Source: Branchiostoma belcheri
Lineage: Eukaryota; Chordata; Leptocardii; Amphioxiformes; Branchiostomatidae
Length of the DNA stretch: 64,000 nt
NCBI RefSeq assembly: GCF_001625305.1
Contig: NW_017804587.1
Span: 251,727-315,726 of the forward strand
Direction: 5' to 3'
Shown: positions 13,401 to 28,400 of the stretch, in pieces
Numbering within the stretch: position 1 is the first letter of the stretch
Layout of the letters: each line of letters opens with the position of its first letter
The notes under the pieces: model-generated
What the model was told of the DNA's origin: nothing
Database searches by the model: none
What the model saw: the letters and a program-made list of their open reading frames with translations, nothing else
Position numbers and translations under genes: made by a program

Positions 13401-16400
13401 TTTCTCCTGAAAATGTTCTTTGTAACTCTCACATGATAAAACTGGTAACATCACTGTATATAAGCTCTGTATTGCTGTTTTACAAGTACATTGTACTACA
13501 TGTAATATAAATTATATTATAATGAAATTTGGTTTCACAAATATAGTAAATTATTATAGAGAATTGTTACGGAAATTGTATACAGCAACATTTTGGGTGG
13601 ATAGAGGATTAAAAAGAGCTTATAGTCTCAAGGGAGACTTTTTTTTGATCCCAGAACTTTTGAAGCCATCCCCAGTGAAATGAACAGCCCTTCCATGCCC
13701 CAACATTGAATTACTGTAGTTTTGACCCCACAACTGTGATTTAATGTGATCCCCAAAAGGTCTGCTACAGTATCAGGCAGGAATTTGAGTAGGTATTGAC
13801 CTCAGCCAACATAGATCAGTAGTGTAATTGAAATATTAATGTGATCTAAGGGACCTCAGCCCAGGTGAAGGTACGGAATCAATAATACAGTCAGAGACTC
13901 ATTTTCCATGAACATATCAATCTATGAAAAGTGACATCTCATGATTTAACTTTTTAAGTACCTTTACTTTCCCACAATTAATCAGCCAATTTGGAAACCA
14001 AGTCATTATGCCATACTTTATGTGTCGGTCTCCTACACTTTGCCAATGCAGAAGTCTACACTGGTAACTTGGTGATCATCAAAGAAAGGTGCAACAGTTT
14101 ATCATTTACTATATCTTTTCTTTGTAATTATGATACTTTGATCCCTATATTCTTATATTTCATAGTAAACTTAATCATGTGTAATGATATCAGCTTGTCT
14201 GCCTCTTCATATCTTTTAGATGACTGATACTTTGATAAGTCCCACATGCCTCCATAGGAAACAGATGGACCTTATCGTACCAAGGTTGTAGTTTGTTGTG
14301 AGAATGTGAAGCTGTTTCGGGTGGGAGGTAGAACATTCAGGGAACACATGTAATTTTCTGGTTGGGTGAAAAAGCGGTTTAGGGTCATAACATTATACAT
14401 TACAGCTGCAAGCAATGAGAAGAACTAACATCACTATTCAATGGCTGTACTGCAGGCCACATGCATTTTCTGGGAGCAAGGCTATTGCTGGGAGCTACCT
14501 TGAAAAAACATAGCTTTCACAAAGTGGGAGAAACTCAGGGTTTGAGGTATACTTATACCAATGGTATGGAGTGAAATATACCAAGAGTACAACAGTGACC
14601 CTAAATCTAATCAATTTGATGTTCCAAAAAGACCTATCCTCATACCAAATATCAAGACAATCCATTGACACACACATACAGACAGACAGACAGACACACA
14701 CACACGCAAACACACAGACAGTCACAGAAATGCTACAAAACATAACCTTTTTGGCAAAGGTAAAACATGTCTATTTAAATGCTAGGCCAGACCCTACATC
14801 TGCTCAGAGAATACAGCTGGAGTGCAATCTCTGATGTCTGCAGCTGTACACTGTAGATCTGGTGGATTACCCTTGTAATGGTACTATGAAGAATGCAGAG
14901 TAATGTGAACAATTGATGTAATACCAGAGAGGGGCACAGAACAATAGCCCAAACTGCTCAAGTTTCAAAAGAACAACCAACCCAATTATCTGCCGATTGA
15001 ATGTGGATGTGAGTCATTACCAAGAAAACAGCCCATTGGAGGGTCCCTACACAACGTCTTTTGTCTGGTGCTTGTTATAGAACAGGTGGTATGATATACT
15101 CCCTTGCTAAACAATGGGGTGGCTCCCAGTGAATCAATGTATCTGAAATGATGTACTTGAATGGGGGATAATTAGAATGAAAAGAACCTAGAGAAATGTA
15201 GTGACATACGAATTTCAATCACAAGAAGCTAAGCTGCAATGAACTACAATATTCAGTCTGGCACCATTAATTATCTTCAGAATGCAGATGTATGGAATTC
15301 TTCCTATGGAGCTCAGAGCATAAAGTAATAACACTCACATTTTCCTAGCCTGGGTGCCAGACTGTTGCGGGGGCCAACATGTCACCAAGGAAATCTGTCA
15401 CCAGACCCACTGGGGACTGGCCTGTGTATTTATATTTATCTCATGGTTACCAAGCCTATTTCAGGTACCAACCAAGTCTCTTTCATCCAAAAAACTTGGC
15501 CACTAAAATAGGTCTGGCAACCAAGCTTTGTACATTGGACCTAGAACTAGGTAAAAGCTTAGTAGAACTTGAACGAAAATACTTTATAATGGGCCTTACC
15601 TGTAAAGATGTTGGTGAATCACAGACTGTGTTTTCGTTGATGGGAAGTGTCTGAGTGTCAGATTTGACTGCCTTAGCCATTTCTGTAATAGCTGAAAGGA
15701 AACATCTAGAACTTGAACAAAAAAAATGTATGTGATATGCCTCACCTGTAAAGATGTTGCATTGGTGAATCACAGTTGGTGTTTTCACTGATGGGAAGCT
15801 TCTGTGCGGCAGCTTTTTGCTGCCTTATCCATTTCTGTAACAGCTGACCAGTTTAGTATCTCAAACTTAAATGGCCTCACCTGTAAAGAAGTCGGTGAAT
15901 CACAGTTGGTGTTTTCGTCGATGGGAAGTTTCTGTGCTGCAGCTTTAGCCGCCTCTGCTGCAGACAGGGTTGCACTGCGTGCATAGGATGGGCACATCTC
16001 CAGACTGGGCAGCTGCCGGCCGTACATGGCGCGCTGGATACTGATGGTCGTGCCATGGGGACAGCGTAACGTCACATGCTCCCCGTCACAACCATGGACA
16101 TGGAAACTGCGCAAGGATGCTGCAGAGATACCTGGACATGGGAGGACAAAGGAAAGTTTTAGCTCTCAATCCAGTTTTAGCTCGCTGAAGAGCTATTCTT
16201 CCACTGGTTGTTCTATGAGGACAGTGTGGAGTCACGTGCTTGCTGTCACAACTGTGGAAGTGGAAACTGCACAAGGATGCCGCAGAGATACCTGGGACAA
16301 CAGTAAACCTAATGTTAACACACTGGAATTCAACTTACAAGTGGATTAGTCCTTTTTGAACCCTTTTCGAAACTACATACCATCATATTAATGGGAAATG

Positions 16401-19400
16401 CGAGAATTGCAAGGACAAAATACAAGATACATGTAATGTATTTCGTATTTGAAAACTATAGACAGGATATCATTGAATATCATGCGAGTACAAACTGTTG
16501 AAGTGTTGTGCACAATACAATCCAGCTTTCCAACGTGCTACACACTGGGTAGTAAACTGTAACAGTTCTTTACCAAAACATCATCTAAATGGGAAAAACA
16601 TTAACAAGAAATGAAAGGACAAAATACAAGATACTGTATCGTATTGGTCACAAGGAGTTCCCTAAACCAACTCCTTGCCTAAACCTCAGCTAGTGACACA
16701 GATCTCAAATAAACAAAGTAGTGAAAGAGCTGGTAAGCAGCACTTACCTTACAAATTATCGGGTAATTGAGAGCCAACTAGCAGCAAATTGCTAAACAAG
16801 GAAAGGATTTGCGACCAACTGTAAAGAATTTGTTGACAAAGTCAAGAAAACAAACAGGATTCCCCTGGTGTTCTGCCAGGATGGTAAGTAAAGTGTCCTT
16901 CCTCTGTTTATTTACTCTGTCTATCACTCTCTGGCTCCTCTACTCTCCCAGGGTCCACCATGAAATTTGTGGGCTTACTTCTAAAACCAACACTTTAGAG
17001 AAGGAATGTAGACAGACAAATTACACTGATGCAATGTTCGATTAAGGCAGAATACATTACATTAAAATTCCTGCTCCAACCTTTTACACATGTTCAAGTA
17101 GTACTAGTCTATGTACTTACTTACATCATTTTGTTCTCAAGAATTATTCCTGGACAAAGATGGCAAAGTGAAATATTTATTTCATCCAAAAAGACATTGT
17201 TATTCAGTAGACACACCCGCAGGGTGACTTTGCAGGCTCAAATTTGAATGGATTCTCTACAGTACATCTACTGGGATAACAACTATGATCATTATTCTTG
17301 GAATGTCATCTGCTTTAAATATCTAGAAAAAGGTTACACATTATCAAGTTTGATCAGAAAGAAAGTAGAAAATGGAGTGTTATTTGATATTGGGACTTAC
17401 CATGATAAACAAGAACTAGATAACAGCAACAAAGATATGATACACAACACTTTTTTTAATCAAAGTCAATATACAAAATAATTCCTTGTAAAAACTGAGC
17501 ATTATTAAAAGTCTTGAGGGAAGACTTAACATGTACACCTGCCATGTTACAGAAAGGGGTTTTGCAAGGTTTTCCTAGAATGCAGATGCACAACTGGCAA
17601 GGTGAAACTCTAATCTAACACAGAATCTGTCACAGAATGTCAAGTTAAAATACATGTACGGTTATGTAAGGTTATTCTTCAGAATAATGTTATAACATAA
17701 ACTTTGACAGCAGTACTAGTGAAAGAAGTTGACACCTCAGACATAAACTTGCAATTGGCCAGCTCTTCAACATTATCATGGCAATTTCAGCCTGCTGTCA
17801 ACTTGAGTATTGTCTTACTTTTTCCCACCCATCTAGGGTTTCATAGCTTCAACACTGCACACCTTATTCATGTGTTCAGACAACACTAGATGCAGGGTAG
17901 TCCTGTTTAGGCCCCCTGGCTATGTTTTATCCATTCCAGATACAGCTCTGATGGGGTCAGCACACTGCTTTTAGTCTGGATACCAGGCTCTTGCCAGGGT
18001 CAACGCATGGCACAGTCCCCAGTTAGACCCTGTTGCTCCAAGTCTCACTCTCAAATAACTGAGGTTTGTCTGAGGTAAAAATTTCTTGGGGACCTGTTGG
18101 CCCTGGAGTCAAGAAGCTAGCCTGCATAGTGCCCTGGCAACAGTCTGGTACCCAGGCTAGCCAAGGAGGTTAAAATACTAGTAATTTAAAGCTCCTTAGG
18201 CTTAGGAAGTTTACAACCACAAGGCTGTGGTAAAATTTCCTCTAACATTTGTCTAATAGGGACAGGTTGGCCCAGAACCAAGGAACTAACCAGTATACTA
18301 GTTGCCCCTGGCAACGGTCCACCCCTGGCAACAGTCTGGCACCCAGGCTACTCAGCTTTATAACCACAAGACTTGCTGAGTCCATCTGAGATGAATTGAT
18401 TTTCCTGGGTGGCAGCCACCCTGCTGGCAGTAACCCAAACCAGGCCTGGACTATCAGCCACTATAAGTTTATTACCTGGACTTCAGAGTTCTTGCCTAAA
18501 ATTTGATAAAAGAAAGAAAATGGAAAAGTTCATGACTACTGATCACCAAAGAGGCAGAGAGAAAAAGAGATTGCCACAATTGTTTCAGAATGCTAGTACA
18601 GTATGTTTTGTAGAGGCACCATGATGTCAAAAAACATTAGCCCACTTTCCTGATATCCAAAAACATTAGCCCAGTTTTCTGGTATCAAAAAACATTAGCC
18701 CACTATCCTGACATTCAGAAACATAGGCACTAGCTATCAATATCATGATGTCCCAAAGCATTAGTCCACTATCATGATATCCAAAACATTAGCCCACTAT
18801 GATAACACAAAACATTAGCCCACTATAAGATATTTGTGTTCTTGGCAAGTACTGGGCTACAACTAGTACAAGGCGAAAAGGACAGAAGTGTCCCAACTGG
18901 AAGAGATCTTCCAACCTGGCCAAATTAAAGAGATCTGCACTCTACTTTACTCTACAGTATTCTGATATCCAAAATTTTCACCAAAACCAATAAATAGCCC
19001 AGGTATAGCCCAGAAACAGGTCATTAACCTGAGTCAGCCTAACTGTTCCCACATGGCAGTGTCCTTCTGAAGCAGCACAAGGTTTTTGATGTTGACTGGG
19101 ATAATCCAATCAGGAAAGTTTTCCTGCACAATGAGTGAGTGGTGGCTGCCTGGCTGGAGGGCAACAATCGGCCTGACCTACATAGAAATCAGAAACACTT
19201 GTTCTGGTGATTAGTGCAACTGCCTGAACTGTGGGAGGCTGGGGTGGGTGCAAGATATGATAACAACAGAGGGAAAAGGGAGGAGTTTTCACTGGGAAAA
19301 ATTAACTCAGGATCCTTGCCCATTTGTAGTAATTAGCCTAAATAGATCTACTCCTGACTGTCATATTGTACTGGTGTCATGTGTAGTCACAAGTCATGCA

Positions 19401-22400
19401 AAGCATTTCTATGTGAATGTCTGCATGTCATATCAGAAGCTTTCAATCAGAATTCGAAGCTCGTTTTAATAGCTAAACTAGATAGTAGAACTGAACCGGC
19501 CTTTTCTGATCCACTGGCAATGCCTGGTGAGATCCCTGGTCTTCCAATCCATGATGGACCTTTTTTTTATTATTATTATGCACTTATATGGCAATACAGA
19601 CCATGTCTACACCCAGATCTACACTTTACAAGCCAAGACAGGGAAGACTGTCTATCAGCCCAGTTGATTATGCATGATTTGTTCCACAAACACCCCCTTT
19701 GTCTGAAAGGTGTGAAAACTGTCTAATCCAGGTGTAAAGAGATCAGACCATGATTTCTCGCCTCATCGACTTCTCAGCAGGACACATCTCACACAATATT
19801 GTCTCTGTCTGCAGGTTGGGAAAATGTGCCCTCTTTGGAAGACCCCTAATGCCTAGCTAGCCTCTACCAGGCTTCAGAAGTGGCTGACAAGAGTAGAAAT
19901 TGGCCAAATAGACAGATCAACATTCCAGGGGAGTTAGTCTGCTACAGGAGTACAGTTTTCTGCTCTCAGTGAAAACTGTACTCGTTTAGCAGACCAACTC
20001 CCCTGGCATGTTATCTGTCTACTGTTCCAGCTGCCTCTGATGCCTGGTAGAGGCTAGAAAAACTGAGCCAAGAAGCATGAAATCTGCATCTCAGGTTCAC
20101 CCTTTGCAGTTTGCTCAGGTGAGAAGTGTACACAAGAGGTGTGAAGACGAAGATCAACTCGTCTACACGTTGGAAAATCCCAAAGAAGTTTAAAGATGTT
20201 AATCTGTTGAACAAATATTTATGCCTTTGAAAACAGTTCAAAACAACCTCTAGAAGCGAAAACAACTGAATCCTAGTGGCATGCCTTGACATAACAATAG
20301 AACAGTACAATCCTGATTCTATTCATCTACTCTGCTGATAGTTAGTAATGCCCCAATACCAATCTGCAACACAATGGTCCACCAAGAAGACAGAAGAAAT
20401 CGTAAACACATTTCAGGCGATACTGATGGATTGTCTTGTGTACAAAACTTTTGCCAGATGAGTACACAGGAGCATGCCCTGTTTACGCTTGAACCATATT
20501 AGTAGATGAAGCAATCTTGAATTTTCAATACCTTACGTAGAGTTGCACCTACAATTTGTTCAACCTTGACTTTCCAAAGCATTGAAAGGTCCAGCTGTTT
20601 TGACCCAGAATGCCCTGGTCAACTAGTACGCCCCAGGCAGCAACATACCAACACCTTACCCAGGGTTGGACAAGTTTTCAAAAATCCACTTGCCCTATCG
20701 GGCAAGTACATGGTCATTTCCACTTGCCCAAACCAACTTGTTACTTGCCCAAAATATGACGCATTTTTCTGCATTTTACTAGCAGAAAGAAAATTATTGT
20801 ATTATAGAGTTTATAATGCTGGATGCTTTATTCATCAAAATTGTTTGAAACTTGGTTGAAATACTGCAGGAGCTAATACTTTGCATCCAAAAAATGTAAA
20901 TCGGGCAAGTACTGGGGAATATTTACTTGCCCGAACAGTACTTTTACTTGCCCTGGGCAAGTGGGCAATGGGACTTGTCCAACCCTGTTACCTGTCACTG
21001 ATGTAAGGATCTAGAAGACAAAGGTCTTTGACCCTGTAGCCTAGAAAGTTTTATTATACTGTGGATTAGAAAAGAATGTAGCTCTGATAAAGGTAGAACA
21101 ATATATCATTAGCTCCTGCATAAGTTTTGTGCGACATTGACATTGTGAATATTTCCTAAAAACAACCAATGGTATCTGTAGCTTGTCTGCCTTTTTTTGG
21201 ATTAGCATTAAATTAACTCAACACTCTAGAACTTGCAAATAAGATCATTCAAGGGCTATATGATAGATCAACACAAGAGTGCTGAGTTGCAAAGACCAGT
21301 ACTTATGCCAATGCCAAACTCATAGTGCTCAACAAATCCATCCAACACTAACAAAGGAAGACCAAACAACACACACCACTTAATCTTCCACTGTTCTACA
21401 CTGATCGGCCCCCTTAAGTACCGATGAACGTGAATTCCGCGGCGAGGCCGGATAAACAAGCTCGGATTGCTGAGTACACACTCGGGAGGAGTGGTCATTT
21501 CCGCGGGCCATTCAGGAAACAAGTGGCCGCCAACAAATCATGGTCCAGGTCAGAACAACTCAACCTAATCCCCGAATACAGGTAGTTGGAGGGATGGGAA
21601 CCGAAGCATTACGAGATGGTTGAGTTACGTGTTCTAAAAGGGGGAGGGGCCAGAAAACTTAATGAATCTTAGCATCTGCTTGGGGATATATGAAGATATG
21701 TTTTTATCAGTGCCTGGTTCAAGAGCAAAGTACATTCTGCCTTAGCCCTGTGCACTGGTAATTCAGCAAATCATTCTCTCTTCAAAAGTTATGGTAGCCT
21801 CCTAGCGCTATAGCTAGCCAGACCATCTTTCGTAGGCTCTCATGATCTCAGTGTGCATGTGCCGCCCGACCGCCCGCCCAGGTCCAATAGCACACGCAAT
21901 GGGGTTTCACGGGTAGCTTTCAAGTTCACCTATAGTCGAAGGCAATAATCAGAGAGGCCGGTTGGAAAGATCGGCTGCCAGACGAAAAGCCGAAACACTC
22001 ACAAATTCGGTCTGTAGGGAGAATGGTCACCAGGCTGAAGTTAGGGCATACAGTCGGTGTGTTGTAGCAACTGATGGAAACACTTTGCCACGGCAGTCAT
22101 CTTACGCCTCCGGGGATGGGAGAAGTGTCTTGACGAACGGAGGAACATCTTGTGTTGTTTTACATCTCTGCTGGCAGTGCTGTGCGGTAAATCTGAAGGT
22201 GCTGACAGGGTTTCGCCACCGGCATGTTAGAAATGTTTCAAACATGTTTGAGAACCTCTCACGGGTCACAGGTCAGCGCTCTGTCGTCTGGTTCCGAGTT
22301 ACCAGGTGCCTCACAGGTGGGGGAGGGGTACGGATCATCAGTTGTTTGACTAGACGTTTCTTCATCATCCACAACTTTAAACTGAACATTGGTGCTGGAC

Positions 22401-25400
22401 ATTTGTAATTTTGCAGTCTTCTAAATTGTTTCTCCGTCATTGAAGCCTTTTCGTCTTTATGCCATTGCCGCCTCTAATCATCAATTCATATGATCCATTC
22501 CGCGTAAACCAAATGTGAGTCAAATGTTAACTATGCCGTTGAAGGTTAAACATCCAGGTAACAAGATTTTATATACAAGAAAACAGTTACTCGAACAACG
22601 GAATTGAAAACGGAAAGTTTTCAAAATCCATCCAGTGGCTTCCTCTTTCCTGAAAGAGATATACAAGTCTGGCTGACGTTGAGGACTGTAGGAGGAAGTG
22701 GAGAATGTTATCAACATTCCGACTGCGGCTGGCGTGGCAGCCAGGTCAGGTTTGAAACTTCAAGTCGCTGTCAGCGAGGAAAGGCAGCAGACTAAGACCT
22801 AAGCTTTGCTCGTAAAGAAAACATCGAGCGATACCGTCATAAGTATATAGGGTAGACAAGCCTGAGGTCTCAAAACACTGGTGGTACCGTGTGCTTTGGT
22901 CCAGTCGCCTTACTCAACAGTGCTAAGCATCATCATGGTTTATGTTTGCTGTAGTCTGGATGCCAGACCCATAACACACTGGCTAGGCCCAAAGTTAGCC
23001 AGCGTACCCTGATCAGAGCCTAACTTAGGGGGGCTGCGTACATACATGACGTAGTTGTCATATCAGATCATATGAATGTAGAATTTGTTTTTCTTGACTT
23101 TACCATTTCTTTGAATAGATCTAGTCTGAAAAAGCTTTATGGACCCCACCCTCAACTTTATGTGGGAGGTAGGTGGGCCGTTCTTACCCAACTCCCAGGA
23201 GCCTGCCACCGACCTGGGATGTCGTCTGCAAGTCGGCACTCCTCCGACTGCCTCCGACTTTGATCTGGAACTTCTCAACATCACGGGCGCCACTCGCGGC
23301 GGGAATCGAACCCGTGACTGTCGAGATAATCCATTTGACCCCCGATATGGCCTTGACGACAGCCGAGAAAGGCAGCAGAGAAAAAGCTGTTCCTTTCCGC
23401 CAGTGACAACTAACTTTATACTGAAGTACAACTTAGGCCACAGAAGTCGACACGTCTTTGTAATTCACAGTTTGATAACAGAGACTGGTTAACCGCGTAA
23501 AATGAGGAATGTGAACTTTTCAATCCTAGTCATAAGTTCAAACTGAGGAAACTTTCGTACAGGCTGCACTTCAGTTCAGGTACCGTACTATAAATAGAGA
23601 ACAGAGCTACCGCGGGATTCCCAAACTGTAACTCACGTCCCAAGGGCTTGGACAAGTTGTGATCATGATCAGTGGGAACCGGGAAACTACCAATCAGCGG
23701 GGTCAGGAGAGGTCATGTTTAGGGGGTGTCAGCATCTGGGCTGAATGAAACGGTTCCGAGAACATCACGGCTTCTACTTGTAACTGGTAAGCAACTACAA
23801 AGCCATCATCCTCATCAATCTAGCCTGCAAAATCTCTATCGTTGGACAAAACGCGATTTGCTCAGACCAAACAACATGTAAGACACGCTGCTTCTGAAAA
23901 CTACCTGTTGGCTGAGAGGTTCTTGGCAATTCCAAACGGCTACAGTCTCCGACTTTGTGATATTTTGATTAGAACTCATTTTATCTCTCCCGCACCCGTT
24001 ATCAAAAAGCGGCACTTTCGTCTCATCCATGGAATGATAAAGCGTTCTACTCTGCAGACGACGTTTGGATCTTCTAGTCTCCCTTCGGCCGGGTGAATGG
24101 ACCCTGTCTGTAACACCCTGTCGCTTTTGGGTTCAACAGACCCCGGCTAGCGCAGGCCTGGTCAGCATCACTCAAGAGTAAGGGCACCCTGACTGCCCTA
24201 GACCTACCGTAAGGTGTAGGCAATACCGTCTAGTACTCCAATCGCTGTTATGTATACGTAAACAAGAGTGGGCAACAACGTGTCATCCTCCTGCAGTGCT
24301 TGCTTGACTGTGTGGCCCAAGGGCTCTCTTAGCGTCCTATCCCATACACCGAAACTTTCAAAGGTGTGAGAAGTATTTTCACTGCTTTTTTTGTCCCCCA
24401 AACTGGCCAGGTGGTACATGACCAAGCTGGCGTCACAAGGCCAGGTATGAAAAGATGCCAATAAAAAAGAAATCCCGATAGAAACGCGTAAAACACGTCT
24501 AAACGAAGCCGAAACCCAAACCTCTGCTTGGAGAGTACAACAACACGCTCCCCACCGCTCGTGACGCCCGTACAAGCGTGTTCTGTACCTGAATGATCGA
24601 TGACCGATGAATGATCGATAACCGCAGGAGGAAGTTTACAGTTTGCTCACGGCTCCCGCAGGTGGGAACAAACCGGAACACACCTCTCCTCCAAACTTGA
24701 CCCTGGAGCTCAACTCTAACCACACATCCTGAACAGGTGCGGGGCCTGTAAGCTTTATCATAGGTTTATGTGCACAAACTACGTGATGTGAGGAGTTCCA
24801 TGAGAGTGATAGCTTAAATATTAAGGTCTAAATCATTAGTTCACCTGCACGCACCGGGAACATTGGCCACGGAAAATAACTTCACAATGTTATCTTGAAA
24901 GTTCATTTGTGTTGGTAGAAATTAAATTGCAGTTTAAACTTGCTTCATAACTTCACAATGCATCTTAATCCGAATAGGGACAGAGAGTCTTAAATCCGAA
25001 TAGGGGAAGAGACAACCTTTTATACAAGAGTTAAGGGTAAAATGATACAAACCTTTGCCATTCATTAGATCTATCTATAATAGCTATAAACACATATTCA
25101 GTTGGTTAACAGTTTTGTCCAGAGTCACGTACGTTTTCGTTCTTGGTCTTCTTTAGAACGACACCTTGATCGAACCAAGGAGTGGAGAGGGCACGGCTGA
25201 CGTGACCTGGCGTGACCCTAAGACCTTCCCACTTGTTTAGGATCAGTGGATGATGAATGATTTCCTGCAGTGCAAGGAGAAGGGGTGCGATTTGATTTAT
25301 ACGAACTTCTCGGAAAACGTAGCCTCTACCTAGCCTCTACCTGGCCTCGGGAGGCGGCTGGAAAGAGTAGAATTGACCAAATAGAGAGATAACATGCCGG

Positions 25401-28400
25401 GGGGGGGGGAGTCAGTCCGCTATAGAGTATAGTTTGCGGCATCTCTCTATTTGGCCATATTACTAGCACTTTGGACCGAGTGTGCTATTACTAGTGCACT
25501 ACTGCTATGTGTCACGTACGGAAGTGCAGATAATATGATACAAGCAATTTACGCCAAGAGAAGGGGGGAGTATAGTTGGGACGCAAGGTCTTCCGGTGTT
25601 GTTGAAAGCCGAGACATTGGTGACCTTGATCTTGGTTTGCTTGGGTTCTAATTGGAGGGTAATACTCGAGGTAAGACATAGCAGAGACCGGTCCAACCCC
25701 CGACCTACGCTTTTCAGAAATGCATGAGAAGTAAATCGGAAGTGTTAGGGCTGGGAGTGGGTGTATCAGATCGACTCGGTTTCATCCATAACAAATAGAA
25801 CAGGATTCCGTGGAGACAGAGGTTATGTATGAGATGGGCTAGTTCGAGGGGAAGTAGAGGAAGGTTTAGCACTGAATATAGCTATACAGGATGTTTTAAC
25901 GTGGCCTCTTTGGGGTGATGCCTGAGAGAAGAAGCCTGGCAAATCTTTTGGTGGCTGCAAGACAGTAGCATTGGCATGGCAGTATCCAATACGCCACCCG
26001 AAAAACAGATACCGGTACAAAAAGGAAGCCCGATGAAACGCACAAAAGCAGCACGTCAAAATAAGCCGAAAGCCGAAGCCTAGAAGCCAAGCTATAAATG
26101 TGAGTGGATCGCCCCTACTCTTCTCGACAAGTGTGATGGGTTCTTTTACGTGCAGACGAACGTGAAATTATTACAATACAAAAATCCAGGAAAGATCGGA
26201 TGACAACAACGAAGACAAGTCTTTAGGCAGTTCCAGGCGACTCCCAAGTCAGTGACTTGTGTATAGCGACAGAGCTGTCACCAGCGCCAGTCTGGAGGGG
26301 TTAAAAGCTCCTGACGACAGGACACAGCGGAAGGGATTAGTCATACGTTTGGATGAAAAGCGGAAAAGTCCGTTCCAGTCGTTCAGCGACTCAACAGCTC
26401 GCGTTTTAACACCGTGAAACGACGTTCTGGGTGCTTGAATCAGTTGTTCACGGTACAGAATGTGCAGAACTATGCATGCGTCATCCCACTGTCGCTGACA
26501 ACTTCTGAGAGACGAAAAGGGATGTAAAGAAAAGTGTGATGAAACTACAATCAAAACTGCCTCAGAAGACCACTCTGTAGACAAAACGTAGTCTATGGGG
26601 GTAGATGGTCACTATACATGTAGACAGGATTCTTAAAGATTGTGTCAATGGGAAAAAGTATCTGACTACAAAAGCCACATTGCTAGGTGGTCCTTTTGTA
26701 CAGGTGGGCATTTGTACAAATTTTACTAATTAGTGTTGAATTTGGATAAAATTGTAATTATACTGAAAAGGCGACAACAGTCTTCTCAGAGAGTAAACTG
26801 CGGCTCTGGGCCAAATCAAAGTTCTTTGTGTAAAACTTCCAATAAAACGAAACATCGAAAGGGACGTTTTCTTAAAAAGGATTTCAATAGGTCAAACTAT
26901 GCTTTATGTCAGACATGGCGATTAATTTTCATCATGGCATGCCTGGCAATGGGCATTGACTAGAACAAGGATGCCCTTGTGTCGGTGTGTTCTTTATTAC
27001 AGTGCACTTCGCGCGTGGCGAACCATTGCCCACTAACGCCGCTCCACTGGCGAAGGTACTTCACTTCAACAACTCTGCAAGCAAACTGTTGACAGCGGGT
27101 CGCCACTTCCATTGTTGTTTCTACATCTGAAAAGGAAACACCACGTCAAGTCGTCAGGGACACGCCTTGTTTTCCTTGGACTGCGCTGATGGAACGAGAG
27201 AACCAAGGAGAGAGAACTTTGTCTTGTTTTTCCTGTGGTCGTCTTTGTAGTGCCTTATCTCTGTAGGTTTGTTTTCACAAACTTTGTCTGTGAGCTACTA
27301 TTGTGTTGCGCATAGAATTGGAGCCATTCCCCATTCAAAACAATCAATGTCATACAAATTGTATAACTACATTTTAAGTCAGAACCAACTCATAAAAATC
27401 TGGTCCTACATACTGAAATAAAAATAATAATAAGTAGGTCTCTTCTTGCCTCTGGTATTTCTGAGCAAGCATTGGCTTTTCGTCGCATACAAAAATCATA
27501 TTTTTCAAACCACGGCCACGGAGACAAGGACGGTATTCGCTGAAATCAAGAAGTTTGTCGCACCCCAGAAGGAAGGCGTGCATGATTGTGAACACGCTCC
27601 TCACGTGCCACACGGCTGCTCGTTTGCATGGCAAAACACGGCAGACAGCCGCCCGGATCAACACTGAAAGGCTTTACCAACAAAAGATTAGCGGTGCATG
27701 AAAATTTATCGAGCTGGAAATACATCTCAAATAGGCAATAAGTACCCAATAAGAGAAACAATACATGGCGGGTGGTCGGATGACGGGGGTTCATCTGCAT
27801 AGTTATCATGAGCCGGGATCCCAGAGGAACACACACATGACATGGACCTGGTGGTACATGTACTATGGCAGGGAATCCGATGGTCGTTTCTACATGTATG
27901 TTAGCAATTTCGTTACACCAAGCAGGTGTTTCAAACTAAGAAGTAACACTAGATCTATTTGTCTTGGATCAAACCTTTTGAATCCCTCAGCAACGGTTGA
28001 ACCACTCAACTTGGCGAACATCGTGTACGTATAACAAATTGCTAACGTAGATCGATACTTAAACACTTTCGTAGAGGTCTGTGAGTTACAAACTCCATTC
28101 TATATTGGTCATTGAAGGTGCATTGAAGGTAGCGTTGGACCACGTTTGCAGTCAGCAATTGTTCTGTTGTCTACGTGAATTCCCATGCAACTGGTGTCAT
28201 AGCATCATATCGCTGTCAGAATATCTCTTCATACGCCCCATTGGCCATAAATACAAGCTTTCATGTGTTGAACAGTTTTTCGACGCCATGACTCTAAGCT
28301 TTCTCTATGTTAGAAATGGTTCGATAAAAGAGGACAAAGAGCAGAAACTTTGTATGAAAGAGCAAGGTGGTTAGGCAGAGAGCTCACTGGAAAGAGCAGT

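Larger units (their letters stand above)
12049..15599 (-). other. EVA1C-like intron 2 (main part)
   Basis: Holds a CA repeat (12190-12262), hairpin elements (12574-12711, 12855-12982), a second CA repeat (14670-14720) and a fragment starting TAGCCTGGGTGCCAG (about 15346-15430). 13000-14660 is AT-rich with no gene seen. Confidence 0.7.

Noticed and set aside
21962..22408. 148-residue ORF in EVA1C-like intron 1
   Set aside because: No domain, no good splice context, composition like surrounding DNA; a real gene cannot be fully excluded.
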